In this document: in pieces, positions 56,654 to 64,000 of the stretch
Numbering within the stretch: position 1 is the first letter of the stretch
Layout of the letters: every line of letters begins with the position of its first letter
NCBI RefSeq assembly: GCF_000259195.1
Contig: NZ_JH650770.1
Span: 404 to 64,403, forward strand
Source: Pseudomonas donghuensis
GTDB taxonomy: Bacteria > Pseudomonadota > Gammaproteobacteria > Pseudomonadales > Pseudomonadaceae
Length of the DNA: 64,000 nucleotides
Direction: 5' to 3'
Translations under genes and position numbers: made by a program
Notes under the pieces: generated by a model
What the model was told of the DNA's origin: nothing
The model's input: only the letters and a program-made list of their open reading frames with translations
Database searches by the model: none

Positions 56654-57448
56654 TCAGCCCTCGGCCAGCTCCGCCCGCGCCCGGGCGGGCTGCTGGCGCT
56701 GTTCCTGCTCGTGCTGCATGCAGCGCTCAAGGAACAGGAACATGTAGTCGTAGCTCTTGCAGACGGCCCGGCGCAGTTCGGTTTGCAGCGCCACCGACGG
56801 GTTGTTGCCGGCCAGGGTGCAGACGATCTCCAGGGCTTCCCACGGATGCGCGTCATCGTACTGGGCGTGCATCTTCAGCCATTTCATGGCGCGCTTGCGG
56901 CCTTCCTCCGGGAAACCCTGGGCGTAGACGCCAGTCGAGCAAACCAGCGCCGACCACTCACCGGTTGCACCTTCGATGGCGTAGTTGGTAGCGGCAATGG
57001 CAACCACCAGCGAATCGGTCGCACACGTGTGCCAGCACCAGTCGCTGAGGGCATTGAGTTCGCTGGGGACTTGCTGCGCCTGCAGGTCTTCGAGGGCGAC
57101 GCCATGGGCCTGGGCCCAGAACAGCCAGTAATCGGCATGGTTGAGTTCGACGCGGATGTTGCGCATCAGCCAGCGCCGCGCCATGTCTTCGCCGGGGTGG
57201 CGGGCGTACTGGGTCTTGGTGAGGTTCTTGGCCATGTACAGGGAGAACTGTTCGACCACCGGCCAGCCGCCAATCAGGTACTGGCGCATGGTCCGGCCAC
57301 TGAGGCGACCATCACGCATACGTTGATAAAGCTCGTGCTCCACCACCCGACGCTTGCTCTCGCTGCAGTCCTTGATCAACTGCTGGGCCCAAAACGGGTA
57401 ACTGCTGGGGTCCATCAATGGACCAGTACGAATAAACGCGTCAATCAC
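56654..57448 (-). CDS. TenA/PqqC-superfamily helical protein
   Basis: A 264-residue all-helical protein of the heme-oxygenase-like fold shared by TenA, PqqC and diiron oxidases. RMRDGRLSGRTMRQYLIGGWPVVEQFSLYMA and the acidic/histidine-containing NIRVELNHADYWLFWAQ and ATNYAIEGATGEWSALV motifs resemble the iron-containing redox-enzyme group more than thiamin-salvage TenA. True substrate is unknown. The start is GTG 57448 with AAGGAG six bases upstream. It precedes the rbdA-like gene's 3' end by 36 bases on the same strand. Confidence 0.8.
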   Translation of the reverse strand: MIDAFIRTGPLMDPSSYPFWAQQLIKDCSESKRRVVEHELYQRMRDGRLSGRTMRQYLIGGWPVVEQFSLYMAKNLTKTQYARHPGEDMARRWLMRNIRVELNHADYWLFWAQAHGVALEDLQAQQVPSELNALSDWCWHTCATDSLVVAIAATNYAIEGATGEWSALVCSTGVYAQGFPEEGRKRAMKWLKMHAQYDDAHPWEALEIVCTLAGNNPSVALQTELRRAVCKSYDYMFLFLERCMQHEQEQRQQPARARAELAEG

Positions 57449-57484
57449 TGTCAGCTCCTTGTTCCTTGTGATTTTCGGTGGATC

Positions 57485-59941
57485 TCAGCGAAAGGTCCCC
57501 GGCGCCTTGAACAACAGGGGCCTTGCAGCAATCCGTTTGCGCTGCAAGCTGTCACAGGTGAACACCTGTGGCCGCTCGATCAGGTATCCCTGGGCGTAGT
57601 CGACGCCAATCTCCTGCAGGGCCTGCTCGATCAACGGGGTTTCGACAAACTCGGCGATGGTGCGTTTACCCATCACGTGACCGATGTGGTTGATCACCTC
57701 GACCATGGCCCGGTTGATCGGGTCATCGAGCATGTCCTTGACAAAACTTCCGTCGATTTTCAGGAAGTCTACAGGCAAATGCTTCAAATAGGCGAACGAC
57801 GACATACCGGCGCAGAAGTCATCCAGCGAGAACCGGCAACCTAGCCCCTTGAGCTCGTTGATAAAGCGGATGGCACTGCCCAGGTTGGCGATTGCACTGG
57901 TTTCAGTGATTTCGAAACAAATCATGTGCGGCGGAATGGCGAACTCAGCAAACAGCCGCTGCAGGTACTCAAGAAACTTGTCGTCACCGATACTGCTGCC
58001 CGACAGGTTGATCGCGCACATGGCCAATGGGCCGTCGCGTTGCTCGTCCAGGCATTGGCGGATGACCTTGAACACACTGCGCACCACCCAACGGTCCAGC
58101 GCGGTCATCAGGCCATAGCGCTCGGCGGCGGGAATGAAGCTGTCAGGGAGGATGATGCGGCCGCTCTCGTCGTGCAGGCGCAGGAGGATCTCGATATGCC
58201 CGACGCCTTCATGGGGCCCCAGGGCGGCAATTTCCTGGGCATAGAGGCAGAAGCGGTTCTCTTCCAGGGCCACGTGCAGGCGCTGGATCCAGGCCATCTC
58301 GCCAAAACGCATGGACAGCTCACTGTCGTCGGCGTGGTACACCTGCACGCGGTTGCGGCCCTTTTCCTTGGCCATGTAGCACGCCATGTCGGCTGCCCGC
58401 AGCGAGGCTTCCAGGGTGGCCGGCCCTTGGGCGATATGCACCAGCCCCAGGCTCACGGTGGTCATGAATGGCCGCCCCTTCCACACGAAGTGCAGGCTCT
58501 GCACCGCCTGGCGCAAGCTCTCGGCAATGCGTTCAGCCTGCTCCTGGGGGCAGTTCTCCAGCAGGATGCCGAACTCGTCGCCGCCCAGCCGCGCCAGGGT
58601 ATCGCCTTCGCGCAGCCCGGCCTGCAACACGGCGCAGATATGGCGCAGCAGCTCGTCCCCGGCAGCATGGCCACAGGTATCGTTGACCAGCTTGAACTGG
58701 TCCAGGTCAAGAAACATCAAGGAGTGGCGCGCCGGTTTGCGTGCCAGCGCATTGAGCGCCAGTTCCAGGCGGTATTCGAACTCGCGGCGATTGGCCAGGC
58801 CCGTCAGGGCATCGTGGGTCGCCTGCCAGGACAGGTTGGCGATGTACTGACGCTCCTGGGTCATGTCGTGAAGCACCAGGACGATGCCACTGACCTTGCC
58901 CTCAGCCATGATCGGCGCGCCCACCAGGGTGACCGACACAGTGCTGCCGTCCAGACGCTGGATCAGTTTGGTGTGTTCGCTGCCGCCCTTGAGCCCGCCC
59001 TCAAGTACGCGCTCGACCAGGGTCAGGCTGTCTTTTTCGGCATTCTCGTCCAGCAGGCTGAACAGCGCCGCCAGGGGCAAACCCTGGGCCTGGGCCGCAT
59101 GCCAGTGGGTCAGCTGTTCGGCCGCGGGATTCATGTAGGCGATACAGCCTTCGACATCGGTGGTGATGACGCCATCGCCGATGGATTCGAGGGTGATCTG
59201 CGCCCGCTCCTTCTCCACTTCCAGGGCATTGGCAAAGGCCTGGCGCTGGGCCAGCAGCTTGCTCGAGCGCATCCAGGCCAGGGCAATCAGGAACAGTGCG
59301 GTCGCAAGGTTGGTGACCAGCAATACCCGCAGCAACATTCGCGAGCCTTCGCCCAGGGCGTCGCTGAAAGCCCGCGCGGCCGGGGTCACGGCATCGTTGA
59401 TCGCAGCAATCTGCGCCTTCCAGCCCGCGACCCTACGGGCATCGGCCTGGCCTGAACGAAAACCGTTGTGCATCTGCTCGGCGACTTCATCCAGCTGGCG
59501 CAGGAATCCGTCACCGACCGCCCACAGCTCGATGGCCTCCTGCATATAGCTGACCTGGTGAAAGTTCAGGTACAGCCAGATCACACTGGACACGTCGTCG
59601 GGATGGTTGCCGCCCTGGAGAATGCCACGGCGCGCGGCGTCGATATCCGGGCTCGGCAGGTCGAGGGCCACGCGCAGGTCATGGCCACCCTGGGGCACGG
59701 CAATCGCCTTGCGATACTTTTTGAAAACCGCCTCGTCGCGGCTGTCAGCGTACAGGTTGAGGTAATAGATAGCGTCTTTCTGGCCCTTGGACCACAAGCT
59801 CTCGCCCGCCACATAACCACGCACTGCCGACAGCGCGTACAGGCTGATGCTCCCGAGCAAGGCCTGAAACAGTACAACAGCAACAAATGGCCAGATAATG
59901 CCCAACAACTTTGGCGCTTCGAGAGTCCGTTTTCGCTTCAT
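57485..59941 (-). CDS. rbdA: RbdA-like PAS-GGDEF-EAL cyclic-di-GMP enzyme
   Basis: An 818-residue inner-membrane protein. Helices at about 13-38 and 203-224 bracket a periplasmic domain; a PAS domain spans about 245-365; GGDEF (453-457, RLGGDEFG) has an intact I-site RxxD (REGD, 444-447); the EAL domain starts near 560, its signature reads EIL (584-586), and its DDFCAGMSS and IDGSFVKD motifs are present. Architecture, length and the following gene order (ABC exporter, DsbA-like, trhO, bolA) match P. aeruginosa RbdA, which promotes biofilm dispersal. AAGGGACCTC precedes the ATG. Confidence 0.85.
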   Translation of the reverse strand: MKRKRTLEAPKLLGIIWPFVAVVLFQALLGSISLYALSAVRGYVAGESLWSKGQKDAIYYLNLYADSRDEAVFKKYRKAIAVPQGGHDLRVALDLPSPDIDAARRGILQGGNHPDDVSSVIWLYLNFHQVSYMQEAIELWAVGDGFLRQLDEVAEQMHNGFRSGQADARRVAGWKAQIAAINDAVTPAARAFSDALGEGSRMLLRVLLVTNLATALFLIALAWMRSSKLLAQRQAFANALEVEKERAQITLESIGDGVITTDVEGCIAYMNPAAEQLTHWHAAQAQGLPLAALFSLLDENAEKDSLTLVERVLEGGLKGGSEHTKLIQRLDGSTVSVTLVGAPIMAEGKVSGIVLVLHDMTQERQYIANLSWQATHDALTGLANRREFEYRLELALNALARKPARHSLMFLDLDQFKLVNDTCGHAAGDELLRHICAVLQAGLREGDTLARLGGDEFGILLENCPQEQAERIAESLRQAVQSLHFVWKGRPFMTTVSLGLVHIAQGPATLEASLRAADMACYMAKEKGRNRVQVYHADDSELSMRFGEMAWIQRLHVALEENRFCLYAQEIAALGPHEGVGHIEILLRLHDESGRIILPDSFIPAAERYGLMTALDRWVVRSVFKVIRQCLDEQRDGPLAMCAINLSGSSIGDDKFLEYLQRLFAEFAIPPHMICFEITETSAIANLGSAIRFINELKGLGCRFSLDDFCAGMSSFAYLKHLPVDFLKIDGSFVKDMLDDPINRAMVEVINHIGHVMGKRTIAEFVETPLIEQALQEIGVDYAQGYLIERPQVFTCDSLQRKRIAARPLLFKAPGTFR

Positions 59942-60046
59942 GAGGTCCCTTGCAACAGAGCCGGATGAATCTCACCTACAAAAGCACAGCCTAGGCTATT
60001 TGCTATTAATACTGGAGAGCTTTTCTCACATGCACAGCAATTTGCC

Positions 60047-61879
60047 CTAACTCTGTTGCAAATGGCCGTACAGCTTGGCGTACAAGCCACCTTCGGCGAT
60101 CAATTGCTGGTGATCGCCGTCCTCGGCGACATGGCCGCCGTCGAACACCAGCACCCGGTCGGCCTGCTTCACCGCCGAGAGGCGGTGGGCAATGATCAGG
60201 GTGGTGCGGGCACTGAGAAAACGAGTCAGGGCCTGGTGCAGGTTGTATTCGGTGGCCGCATCCAGGGCCGAGGTGGCCTCGTCGAGGATCACCACCTTGG
60301 GCTCGGCCAGCACCATCCGCGCAATCGCCAGGCGCTGGCGCTGGCCGCCGGACAAGCGCACGCCAGAGCGGCCAACCACGCTGTCCAGGCCTTGCGGCAA
60401 GGCGGCAATGGTGGTGTCGAGCTGGGCGATGTTCAGCGCCTGCCAGCAGGCATCATCGCTGCAGTCGCGCCCCATGGTCAGGTTGGCGCGCACCGTGTCG
60501 TTGAACAGTGACGGGTGCTGCAGCACCACCGCCACATGCTCACGCAGGGTTTCCAGGCCGATTTCCTGCAGGGTCGAGCCACCAAAGCGGATGGTCCCGG
60601 CCTGGGCGCTGTACAGGCCCAGCAGCAATTGCACCAAGGTGCTCTTGCCGCCGCCGCTGGCACCAACGATCGCGACCTTCTCGCCCGGGGCGATCGACAG
60701 GTTGAGCTGATCGAGCACCGGCTCGTCGTTGTAGGCAAAGCGCAACCCCTGCACTTCGATGCCAACGGTGTCGCGCCCCTTGAACGGGTCTACGCCACCG
60801 GGATACTGCGGCTCGTCGGCACGCGCCAGCAGTTCGTTGAGCCGGCTCAGGGCGCCACCGGCGGCGTAATAGGCGTACTGCAGGTTCAGCAGTTGCTCGA
60901 CCGGGCCGATCATGAACCACAGGTAGCTGAACACCGCCAGCATCTGCCCGATCGACAAATCGGAGAACAGCACCGTGAGCATCGCCGCGGCGCGGAAAAT
61001 ATCGATACCGAACTGGAACAGCAAGCCGCTGGCACGTCCGCTGGCATCGCTTTTCCATTGCGAGGCGACAGCGTAGTTGCGTACCTCCTGGGCGCGCAGG
61101 CCAAGGCGGCCGAGGAAATAGCCCTGACGGTTGCTGGCGCGGATTTCCTGGATCGCGTCGAGGGTTTCGGTCAGTGCCTGGGTGAAGCGCGAGGTACTGT
61201 CGTTCTCCAGTTTTTTCAGGTGCTTGACCCGCTTGCCCAACTGCACCGTGGCAAAGATCACCAACGGGTTGAACAACAGAATCAGCAGCGCCAGCTTCCA
61301 GTGCATCCACATCAGGATGGCGGCGGTGCCGGTCAGGGTCAGCATGGCCACCAGGAAGCGACTGAGGGTTTCGCCGACAAACTTGTCGAGGGTATCGAGG
61401 TCGGTGACCAGGTGGGTGGTCACGGTACCGCTGCCCAGGCTCTCGTATTCGCTGAGGGAGATGCGCTTGAGGCGCTCGATCAGACGAATGCGCAAGCGGT
61501 AGACGATGTCCTTGGCCAGGCCCGCAAACAGCTTGGCCTGCACCACATTGAAGGCCAAGGCGGCGCAACGCAGGGTCAGGGTGAACAGCAGCATCAGGCC
61601 GATGTAGCCGGCGGCAACCTGCCAGTTGCCGGGGAGGAACTGGTTCATCCACTTCAGCGCGGCATCGCCATGCCCCAGCAGCACTTCATCGACCAGCAAC
61701 GGCAGCAGCAAGGGGATCGGCACACTGCACAGCGCTGCCAGCACGGCCACGCCATTGGCGATCCACAGGGCTTTTTTATGCCGCAGGGCCAGGCGGCGGA
61801 TTTCTGCCCAGCTCAAGCGATCAGCATGCACAGGGCCTGGCCCTGGTACCGGGTCGGGTGAACCCGGCAGGTCAAGCAC
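60047..61879 (-). CDS. ABC exporter, fused permease-ATPase
   Basis: A 610-residue half-transporter. Six membrane helices lie within residues 37-340; the nucleotide-binding domain has Walker A GASGGGKST (406-414), signature LSGGQ (509-513) and Walker B ILDEATS (531-537), all intact. The family ranges from lipid flippases such as MsbA to peptide and drug exporters; substrate is unknown. Start is GTG 61879, overlapping the DsbA-family gene's stop by eight bases. From memory the orthologue sits beside rbdA in P. aeruginosa (PA0860). Confidence 0.92.
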   Translation of the reverse strand: MLDLPGSPDPVPGPGPVHADRLSWAEIRRLALRHKKALWIANGVAVLAALCSVPIPLLLPLLVDEVLLGHGDAALKWMNQFLPGNWQVAAGYIGLMLLFTLTLRCAALAFNVVQAKLFAGLAKDIVYRLRIRLIERLKRISLSEYESLGSGTVTTHLVTDLDTLDKFVGETLSRFLVAMLTLTGTAAILMWMHWKLALLILLFNPLVIFATVQLGKRVKHLKKLENDSTSRFTQALTETLDAIQEIRASNRQGYFLGRLGLRAQEVRNYAVASQWKSDASGRASGLLFQFGIDIFRAAAMLTVLFSDLSIGQMLAVFSYLWFMIGPVEQLLNLQYAYYAAGGALSRLNELLARADEPQYPGGVDPFKGRDTVGIEVQGLRFAYNDEPVLDQLNLSIAPGEKVAIVGASGGGKSTLVQLLLGLYSAQAGTIRFGGSTLQEIGLETLREHVAVVLQHPSLFNDTVRANLTMGRDCSDDACWQALNIAQLDTTIAALPQGLDSVVGRSGVRLSGGQRQRLAIARMVLAEPKVVILDEATSALDAATEYNLHQALTRFLSARTTLIIAHRLSAVKQADRVLVFDGGHVAEDGDHQQLIAEGGLYAKLYGHLQQS

Positions 61880-62504
61880 AGGCGGCCTGCTTCAGCCAGC
61901 GGCCGAGCAGCGGTTCGAGGGATTCGAGGGTCTGGTAGCCGTTGGTCAGCAAAGCCAGCTGGCCATTGCGTTCGGCCAGCAGGGTCGGGAAGCCGGCGAT
62001 GCCCAGGTCCTGGACCCAGGTGAAGTCCGCCGCCGTGGCCGAGCGTTGTTCGGCGCTGGTAAAGGCCTCGGCAAAGGCTGCGCGCTCGTAACCGGCCTGC
62101 TCGGCCAGCTCCACCAGCAAAGGCGCGCGGGTGACGTCTTCGCCACGCAGGTAGAACGCTTGCTGGATCAGCTTGAGCAACGTGCCGACATGCTGCGGGT
62201 CAAGGCTGCGCGCGGTGACCAGGGCCCGGCAGGCAGGCTCGGTGTCGTAGACAAAACCGTCAGGCAGCGCACCTTCGAACTGAAAATCCTGCCCGGTGGC
62301 GTCGTGCACCGCCTGCCAGTGATCGAGGATGTAACCGCGCGTCGAGACATCCAGCGCCCGGCTGCCGGAACGCAGGCCACCCAGCACTACCTGGGTCGGT
62401 ACGCCTGCTGCCCGCGCCTGGGCGATCAGGGCCTCGGCGACAGGGGCAAAGCCCCAGCACCAGGAGCACATCGGGTCCATCACATAAAGCAGGCGTGCGG
62501 ACAT
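61872..62504 (-). CDS. DsbA-family thioredoxin-fold protein (FrnE/HCCA-isomerase-like)
   Basis: A 210-residue cytoplasmic protein without signal peptide. MDPMCSWCWGFAP carries the CSWC motif (about residues 13-16) of the DsbA-like family, and GIAGFPTLLAERNG is the cis-Pro loop; a helical insertion lies between. Its partners are unknown. ATG 62504 lies behind GAGG, within four bases of the trhO stop. The three genes trhO, this one and the ABC exporter are tightly packed and probably one operon. Confidence 0.88.
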   Translation of the reverse strand: MSARLLYVMDPMCSWCWGFAPVAEALIAQARAAGVPTQVVLGGLRSGSRALDVSTRGYILDHWQAVHDATGQDFQFEGALPDGFVYDTEPACRALVTARSLDPQHVGTLLKLIQQAFYLRGEDVTRAPLLVELAEQAGYERAAFAEAFTSAEQRSATAADFTWVQDLGIAGFPTLLAERNGQLALLTNGYQTLESLEPLLGRWLKQAACA

Positions 62505-62507
62505 CAA

Positions 62508-63446
62508 TCAGGCCTCGGCAGCTTTGCGGTAATTGTGACCGATCGGGTGAGGCTGATTGCGCGCCTTGGCCAGCTCGATCTGCTTCTGCCGGTCAATGGC
62601 ACTGCGTCGGGTCTTTTCGCTCAGGCTGTCCCAGCAATGCGGGCAACTGATGCCTGGCGAGTAGTGCTCGGACGCACGGTCTTCCACGCTGATCGGGGTG
62701 CGGCAGGCATGGCACTGGTCGTAATCGCCCTCGGTCAGGTCGTGACGCACGGTGACCCGGTTGTCGAACACGAAGCAGTCGCCCTGCCAGCGGCTTTGAT
62801 CCTGCGGCACCTCTTCGAGGTATTTGAGGATCCCGCCTTTAAGATGATAGACCTCTTCAAAACCCTCGCCGAGCATATAGCTGGAGGCTTTCTCGCAGCG
62901 GATGCCACCGGTGCAGAACATCGCCACTTTCTTGTGCTTGGCCGGGTCGAAGTTGGCCTTGATGTACTCGGGGAACTCGCGGAAGGTGGTGGTCTTGGGG
63001 TCGATCGCGCCGTCGAAGGTGCCGATCGCCACTTCGTAGTCGTTGCGGGTATCGATCAGCAGCACTTCAGGGTCGCTGATCAGCGCGTTCCAGTCCTGGG
63101 GCTCGACGTAGGTGCCGACCTTGTAGTTCGGGTCCACGCCCGGCACGCCGAGGGTGACGATCTCTTTCTTGAGCTTGACCTTGGTGCGGTAGAACGGCTG
63201 TTCGTCGCAGTAGGATTCCTTGTGGTCGATATCCACCAGGCGCGCATCGCTGCGCAGCCAGGCCAGCAGGCCGTCGATGCCTTCACGGGTACCGGAGACG
63301 GTGCCGTTGATACCTTCCTCGGCCAGCAACAAGGTGCCCTTGATGCCGTTGGCCATCATGCTCTCGAGCAGCGGCTCGCGCAGCTCGACGTAATCTTTCA
63401 GGGTGACGAATTTGTACAGCGCCGCGACGACGATAGCTTGGGACAT
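62508..63446 (-). CDS. trhO: tRNA uridine(34) hydroxylase (rhodanese-domain TrhO)
   Basis: A 312-residue protein. An N-terminal acylphosphatase-like part (1-95) with [10 protein letters not shown] is followed by a rhodanese domain with the catalytic Cys178 in CTGGIRCEK and a C-terminal Cys-rich segment ([15 protein letters not shown]) that looks zinc-binding. TrhO hydroxylates wobble uridine in tRNA with O2, forming ho5U. GGAGAAG precedes ATG 63446. A terminator separates it from bolA. Confidence 0.94.
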   Translation of the reverse strand: MSQAIVVAALYKFVTLKDYVELREPLLESMMANGIKGTLLLAEEGINGTVSGTREGIDGLLAWLRSDARLVDIDHKESYCDEQPFYRTKVKLKKEIVTLGVPGVDPNYKVGTYVEPQDWNALISDPEVLLIDTRNDYEVAIGTFDGAIDPKTTTFREFPEYIKANFDPAKHKKVAMFCTGGIRCEKASSYMLGEGFEEVYHLKGGILKYLEEVPQDQSRWQGDCFVFDNRVTVRHDLTEGDYDQCHACRTPISVEDRASEHYSPGISCPHCWDSLSEKTRRSAIDRQKQIELAKARNQPHPIGHNYRKAAEA

Positions 63447-63496
63447 GCAGTAACTTCTCCAGGTGGTCGCCCTCGCAAAGGGCGGACCGGATGCCA

Positions 63497-63525
63497 AATA
63501 AAAACGCGCCGACAAGCGGCGCGTT
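63497..63525 (-). terminator. intrinsic terminator of bolA
   Basis: AACGCGCCG (63503-63511) and CGGCGCGTT (63517-63525) form a 9-bp stem with an ACAAG loop; on the minus strand it is followed by a T-rich run (TTTTATTT). It lies about 30 bases after the bolA stop and upstream of trhO. Confidence 0.88.
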
Positions 63526-63555
63526 GAGCATTCTAGCAAAAACCTGACGAGGAAA

Positions 63556-63855
63556 TCAGTGCTTGCTGCCACCGGCACAGGTCGGCGAGGCCGGGGCGAC
63601 GCCGATTTTCTGCCATTCCTGCGGCGTGTAGGTGTGCAGTGCCAGGGCATGGAACTGGCTCATCAGCTCACCGAGGGTGGCGTAGACCTTCTGGTGACGC
63701 TTGACACTGTTCAGGCCTTCGAACTGCTCGCTCACCAGCACCGCCTTGTAGTGGGTCTGCTGCCCACGGCTGTGCATGTGGCTTTCATCGAGCACCTCAA
63801 GGTGCTGGGGTGCCAGCGCCTGCAGGCTCTGCTCGATTTTTTGCTGCATGGTCAT
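63556..63855 (-). CDS. bolA: BolA-family protein
   Basis: A 99-residue protein with the BolA KH-like fold: [43 protein letters not shown] covers the conserved His and the helix-turn-helix-like part. BolA proteins pair with monothiol glutaredoxins to handle iron-sulfur clusters and influence morphology and stress genes. ATG 63855 follows GGAG. The C-terminal tail ends TCAGGSKH. From memory bolA lies here in P. aeruginosa as well (PA0857). Confidence 0.93.
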   Translation of the reverse strand: MTMQQKIEQSLQALAPQHLEVLDESHMHSRGQQTHYKAVLVSEQFEGLNSVKRHQKVYATLGELMSQFHALALHTYTPQEWQKIGVAPASPTCAGGSKH

Positions 63856-63870
63856 GTCAGGCTCCGCTGG

Positions 63871-64000
63871 TTACTTCTTGGCCGGCGCGGCCTTGCCGGC
63901 GTTCGGATCGAGTTCATTGGTCATGTCAGCCAGCAGCTTGTTGACCACCGGTACCGCGCTTTCCAGTTTCTGCTGGGTCAGCTGGGCCGATTGCTGAGTC
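63871..64000 (-). CDS. C-terminal end of a probable DUF2059 protein (cut by window edge)
   Basis: About 42 codons of a leftward gene enter from the right edge and stop at TAA 63871-63873, just before bolA. The peptide contains AQLTQQKLESAVPVVNKLLADM and ends in a Lys/Ala/Pro tail (GKAAPAKK). The amphipathic helix resembles the end of DUF2059 periplasmic proteins that I recall upstream of bolA in pseudomonads; with so little sequence this is tentative. Confidence 0.5.
   Translation of the reverse strand, partial: TQQSAQLTQQKLESAVPVVNKLLADMTNELDPNAGKAAPAKK

Noticed and set aside
57926..59455. Rightward open frame of about 510 codons opposite the GGDEF-EAL gene
   Set aside because: Shadow frame; the opposite strand carries intact catalytic motifs.
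1..64000. CRISPR arrays, rRNA and tRNA genes
   Set aside because: No regularly spaced repeats, rRNA segments or tRNA cloverleaf patterns were noticed on reading; a dedicated scan could not be run.

Overview
The window reads as a chromosome segment from a fluorescent Pseudomonas, most likely of the P. putida group. The flanks are GC-rich, the housekeeping genes are pseudomonad in sequence and order (aroC; prmB; folE; pyrF; comEA; ihfB-rpsA-cmk-tyrA/aroA-pheA-serC-gyrA; mtnA; mtaD-ubiG-mupP-yciK; rbdA; an ABC exporter; trhO; bolA), and REP-type palindromes with the GTGGGAGCTGGCTTGCCAGCGA core lie between genes. Species assignment is inference from remembered gene order; no database search was possible.

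Layout. 1-19.3 kb holds conserved core genes: the 5' end of mtnD, an MFS carrier, aroC, a secreted alpha/beta hydrolase, prmB, an isochorismatase-like hydrolase, a small membrane protein, an Smr protein, folE, glutaredoxin- and GST-like proteins, a BenE benzoate carrier beside a chemoreceptor, a MocR regulator divergent from an MFS exporter, two SDRs, an MDR-type reductase, pyrF, a DUF2897 mini-protein and comEA. 19.3-41.1 kb is the accessory part: an A/T-richer O-antigen locus. It starts with an acyltransferase-3 gene and a broken IS3-family element. A single leftward run of 17 genes then follows, ending in wbpV-wbpL-wbpM. 41.1-51.6 kb carries lapA, ihfB, rpsA, cmk, the tyrA-aroA fusion, pheA, serC and gyrA. 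51.9-64 kb carries mtnA, mtaD-ubiG-mupP-yciK, a TenA-like gene, an RbdA-like PAS-GGDEF-EAL protein, an ABC exporter, a DsbA-family protein, trhO, bolA and the 3' end of a probable DUF2059 gene.

How the O-antigen genes fit together (inference from families). WbpM and the WbpV-like reductase should make UDP-QuiNAc, and WbpL should load it on undecaprenyl phosphate. Ugd and a UDP-glucuronate 4-epimerase should make UDP-GalA, which the AsnB/WbpS-like amidotransferase may convert to the uronamide. FdtA, a GNAT acyltransferase and a DegT aminotransferase should make an N-acylated 3-amino-3,6-dideoxyhexose on dTDP, with rmlC in the same translationally coupled block. Three GT2 glycosyltransferases would extend the lipid-linked sugar, giving roughly a tetrasaccharide repeat. 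Wzx flips it, a Wzy candidate polymerises it, and two different Wzz proteins set chain length. The dTDP-sugar front end (rmlA/rmlB) is not in the window.

Points most worth a second look: the sugar cassette and its predicted repeat unit, the tandem wzz genes with an ops-like element, an MtnA that has Gly where the family has its catalytic Cys, and the scar region at 20.8-22.0 kb where a decayed IS meets the O-antigen operon.
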